Assembly (NCBI GenBank): GCA_930990965.1
Contig: CAKNRQ010000007.1
Coordinates: 1 to 59,413 of the forward strand
DNA: 59,413 nt
From: an uncultured Clostridia bacterium
Lineage (GTDB): Bacteria > Bacillota > Clostridia > Oscillospirales > Oscillospiraceae
Direction: 5' to 3'
The notes beneath the pieces were generated by a model. The model did not search any database, was not told where the DNA came from, and was given only the letters and a program-made list of their open reading frames with translations. Position numbers and translations under genes: made by a program. Each line of letters begins with the position of its first letter. Position 1 is the first letter of the stretch. This document shows, one piece after another, positions 58,558-59,413 of the stretch.

Positions 58558-58588
58558 TTAACACGGTAGTTACTACCGGGATTATATT
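58558..58588 (+). promoter_or_regulatory. MerR-type promoter with 19-bp spacer and palindrome
   Basis: TTAACA (58558-58563), 19-base spacer, TATATT (58583-58588). Inside the spacer lies GGTAGT-T-ACTACC (58565-58577), a perfect 13-bp palindrome. The long spacer is the hallmark of promoters that MerR proteins untwist. On the other strand TTGCTT-17-TAGAAT could serve the regulator gene itself. Confidence 0.8.
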
Positions 58589-58647
58589 CTACACATAAGG
58601 AAAACAAAAAGCAAGCGTTTCCCGAAATTAATAGGAGGCAGACACAA

Positions 58648-59413
58648 ATGAGCGAACTATTCACCTATCGCACGGCAGAGGAAGTCGCCGCCGAGAGCAC
58701 GCACAACGACAATCCCTTCGGCCTGGTCTATGCGGGCGCCATTACCGAGAACGTCCCCGGCAAGGTCAATATCATACCGATAAGCTATATGCTCGACGGC
58801 CTCAAGCTTGTGGCCAACGTCTATGTCCCTGCCGGCTATGACAAGAGCGCTGATAAGAAGTATGCCGGCATCGTAGTTGCGCACCCGAACGGCGGCGTCA
58901 AGGAGCAGGTTGCGGGCCTCTACGCCCAGAACCTCGCCGAAGCCGGCTACGTCACTCTAGCCTTTGACGCGGCATATCAGGGTCATAGCGAGGGCACGCC
59001 GCGCAACACGGATAAGCCCGCGCACAGGATTGAAGACATCCACAGGGCCTGCGACATCATCCGCGTGTTCCCGGGCGTTGACCCCGAGCGCGTGGGCGTG
59101 TTCGGCATCTGCGGAGGCGGCGGTTACACCATCAAGGCCGCGCAGACCGATAAGCGCTTCAAGGCCGTGGCCACGCTTTCCATGTTCAACACCGGCGTCG
59201 TGCGCCGCAACGGCTTTCTCGACAGCGCCACGGCTACCATCCAGCAGCGTTTGAAAGAGGCCTGCGAGGCCCGCGAGCTGGAGATGAGCGGTAAGGAAGT
59301 GCGCTACACCGCCAACATGTGCGAGATGCCCGAGTCAGAGGCTGACAAGCTCCCCTTCGACCTCTACCGCGACGGCTACTATTACTACGGCAAGACCCAC
59401 GCCCACCCGTGCA
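58648..59413 (+). CDS. alpha/beta hydrolase, cysteine-nucleophile type (partial)
   Basis: The first 255 residues of a soluble alpha/beta hydrolase; the 3' end lies beyond the window. The fold is clear: G-I-V-V-A-H-P-N-G-G-V-K-E-Q, then L-A-F-D-A-A-Y-Q-G-H-S-E-G-T-P, and the nucleophile elbow V-G-V-F-G-I-C-G-G-G-G-Y. In the G-x-Nuc-x-G pattern the nucleophile position is Cys, as in dienelactone hydrolase, instead of the usual Ser. AGGAGG precedes the ATG by about ten bases. It is divergent from a MerR regulator and has a MerR-type promoter, so it is probably induced by its substrate or a related stress. Confidence 0.85.
   Translation, partial: MSELFTYRTAEEVAAESTHNDNPFGLVYAGAITENVPGKVNIIPISYMLDGLKLVANVYVPAGYDKSADKKYAGIVVAHPNGGVKEQVAGLYAQNLAEAGYVTLAFDAAYQGHSEGTPRNTDKPAHRIEDIHRACDIIRVFPGVDPERVGVFGICGGGGYTIKAAQTDKRFKAVATLSMFNTGVVRRNGFLDSATATIQQRLKEACEARELEMSGKEVRYTANMCEMPESEADKLPFDLYRDGYYYYGKTHAHPC

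Noticed and set aside
1-59413. tRNA, rRNA, riboswitch or integrated phage.
   Set aside because: I found no tRNA cloverleaf, rRNA signature, known riboswitch core, integrase, transposase or phage structural gene on either strand.

Overview
This window looks like chromosomal DNA of a GC-rich, Gram-positive, strictly anaerobic Clostridia species of the gut Oscillospirales type. The evidence is the spoVB-mazG-HU cassette, RNase Y, a BlaR1/BlaI pair, a membrane pyrophosphatase with the K+-dependent signature, EFR1-type flavodoxin/ferredoxin proteins, strong AGGAGG ribosome binding sites and clean TTGACA/TATAAT-type promoters. The genus is inference. I see no rRNA, tRNA, CRISPR array, phage or transposase gene.

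Layout. 1-14.3 kb: L31 (partial), a 46-residue lipoprotein, spoVB-mazG-HU, BlaR1/BlaI with two operators, a nitrilase-gamma-glutamyltransferase operon, the pyrophosphatase, a divergent MarR/DegV pair and a DUF2461 protein. 14.5-24.4 kb: a rhomboid-like protein with a zinc ribbon, an anchored beta-propeller, a YheO-type regulator divergent from a tryptophanase-like lyase with a leader, an ElaA acetyltransferase, an EFR1 protein, MarR-RNHCP, and a GntR-ABC transporter operon. 24.5-33.3 kb: PHP phosphatase-RpiB-glycoside hydrolase-like operon, about 790 bp of palindrome-rich noncoding DNA, two GT-C glycosyltransferases, RNase Y with a structured leader, and a GIY-YIG-like protein. 33.3-58.1 kb: a long redox island. 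58.1-59.4 kb: a MerR regulator divergent from a hydrolase that runs off the end.

The redox island is the main point of interest. It holds five aldo/keto reductases, an EFR1 ferredoxin, a lipoprotein flavodoxin, a flavin reductase, a DUF362 protein, an old-yellow-enzyme/enoate reductase, an iron alcohol dehydrogenase, two metallo-beta-lactamase-fold hydrolases, secreted alpha/beta hydrolases and three transporters, with two LysR regulators and one IclR regulator. Reading the intergenic DNA gives two candidate regulons. A 28-bp ungapped block ending in the -35 hexamer TTGTAC lies before the EFR1-AKR-AKR operon, the hydrolase-flavodoxin-AKR-AKR operon and the MATE gene. A second element, TATTTGATATnTCTATnA, lies on both sides of the second LysR gene, before the enoate reductase-alcohol dehydrogenase operon and before the lactonase-permease-AKR operon. 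I infer a substrate- or stress-induced system for carbonyl, enone or lactone compounds; the substrate cannot be read from sequence.

Limits: starts were chosen from ribosome binding sites and promoters by eye, and no homology search was run. Family names rest on recognised motifs. Several start codons differ from the longest open frame and are explained in the entries.
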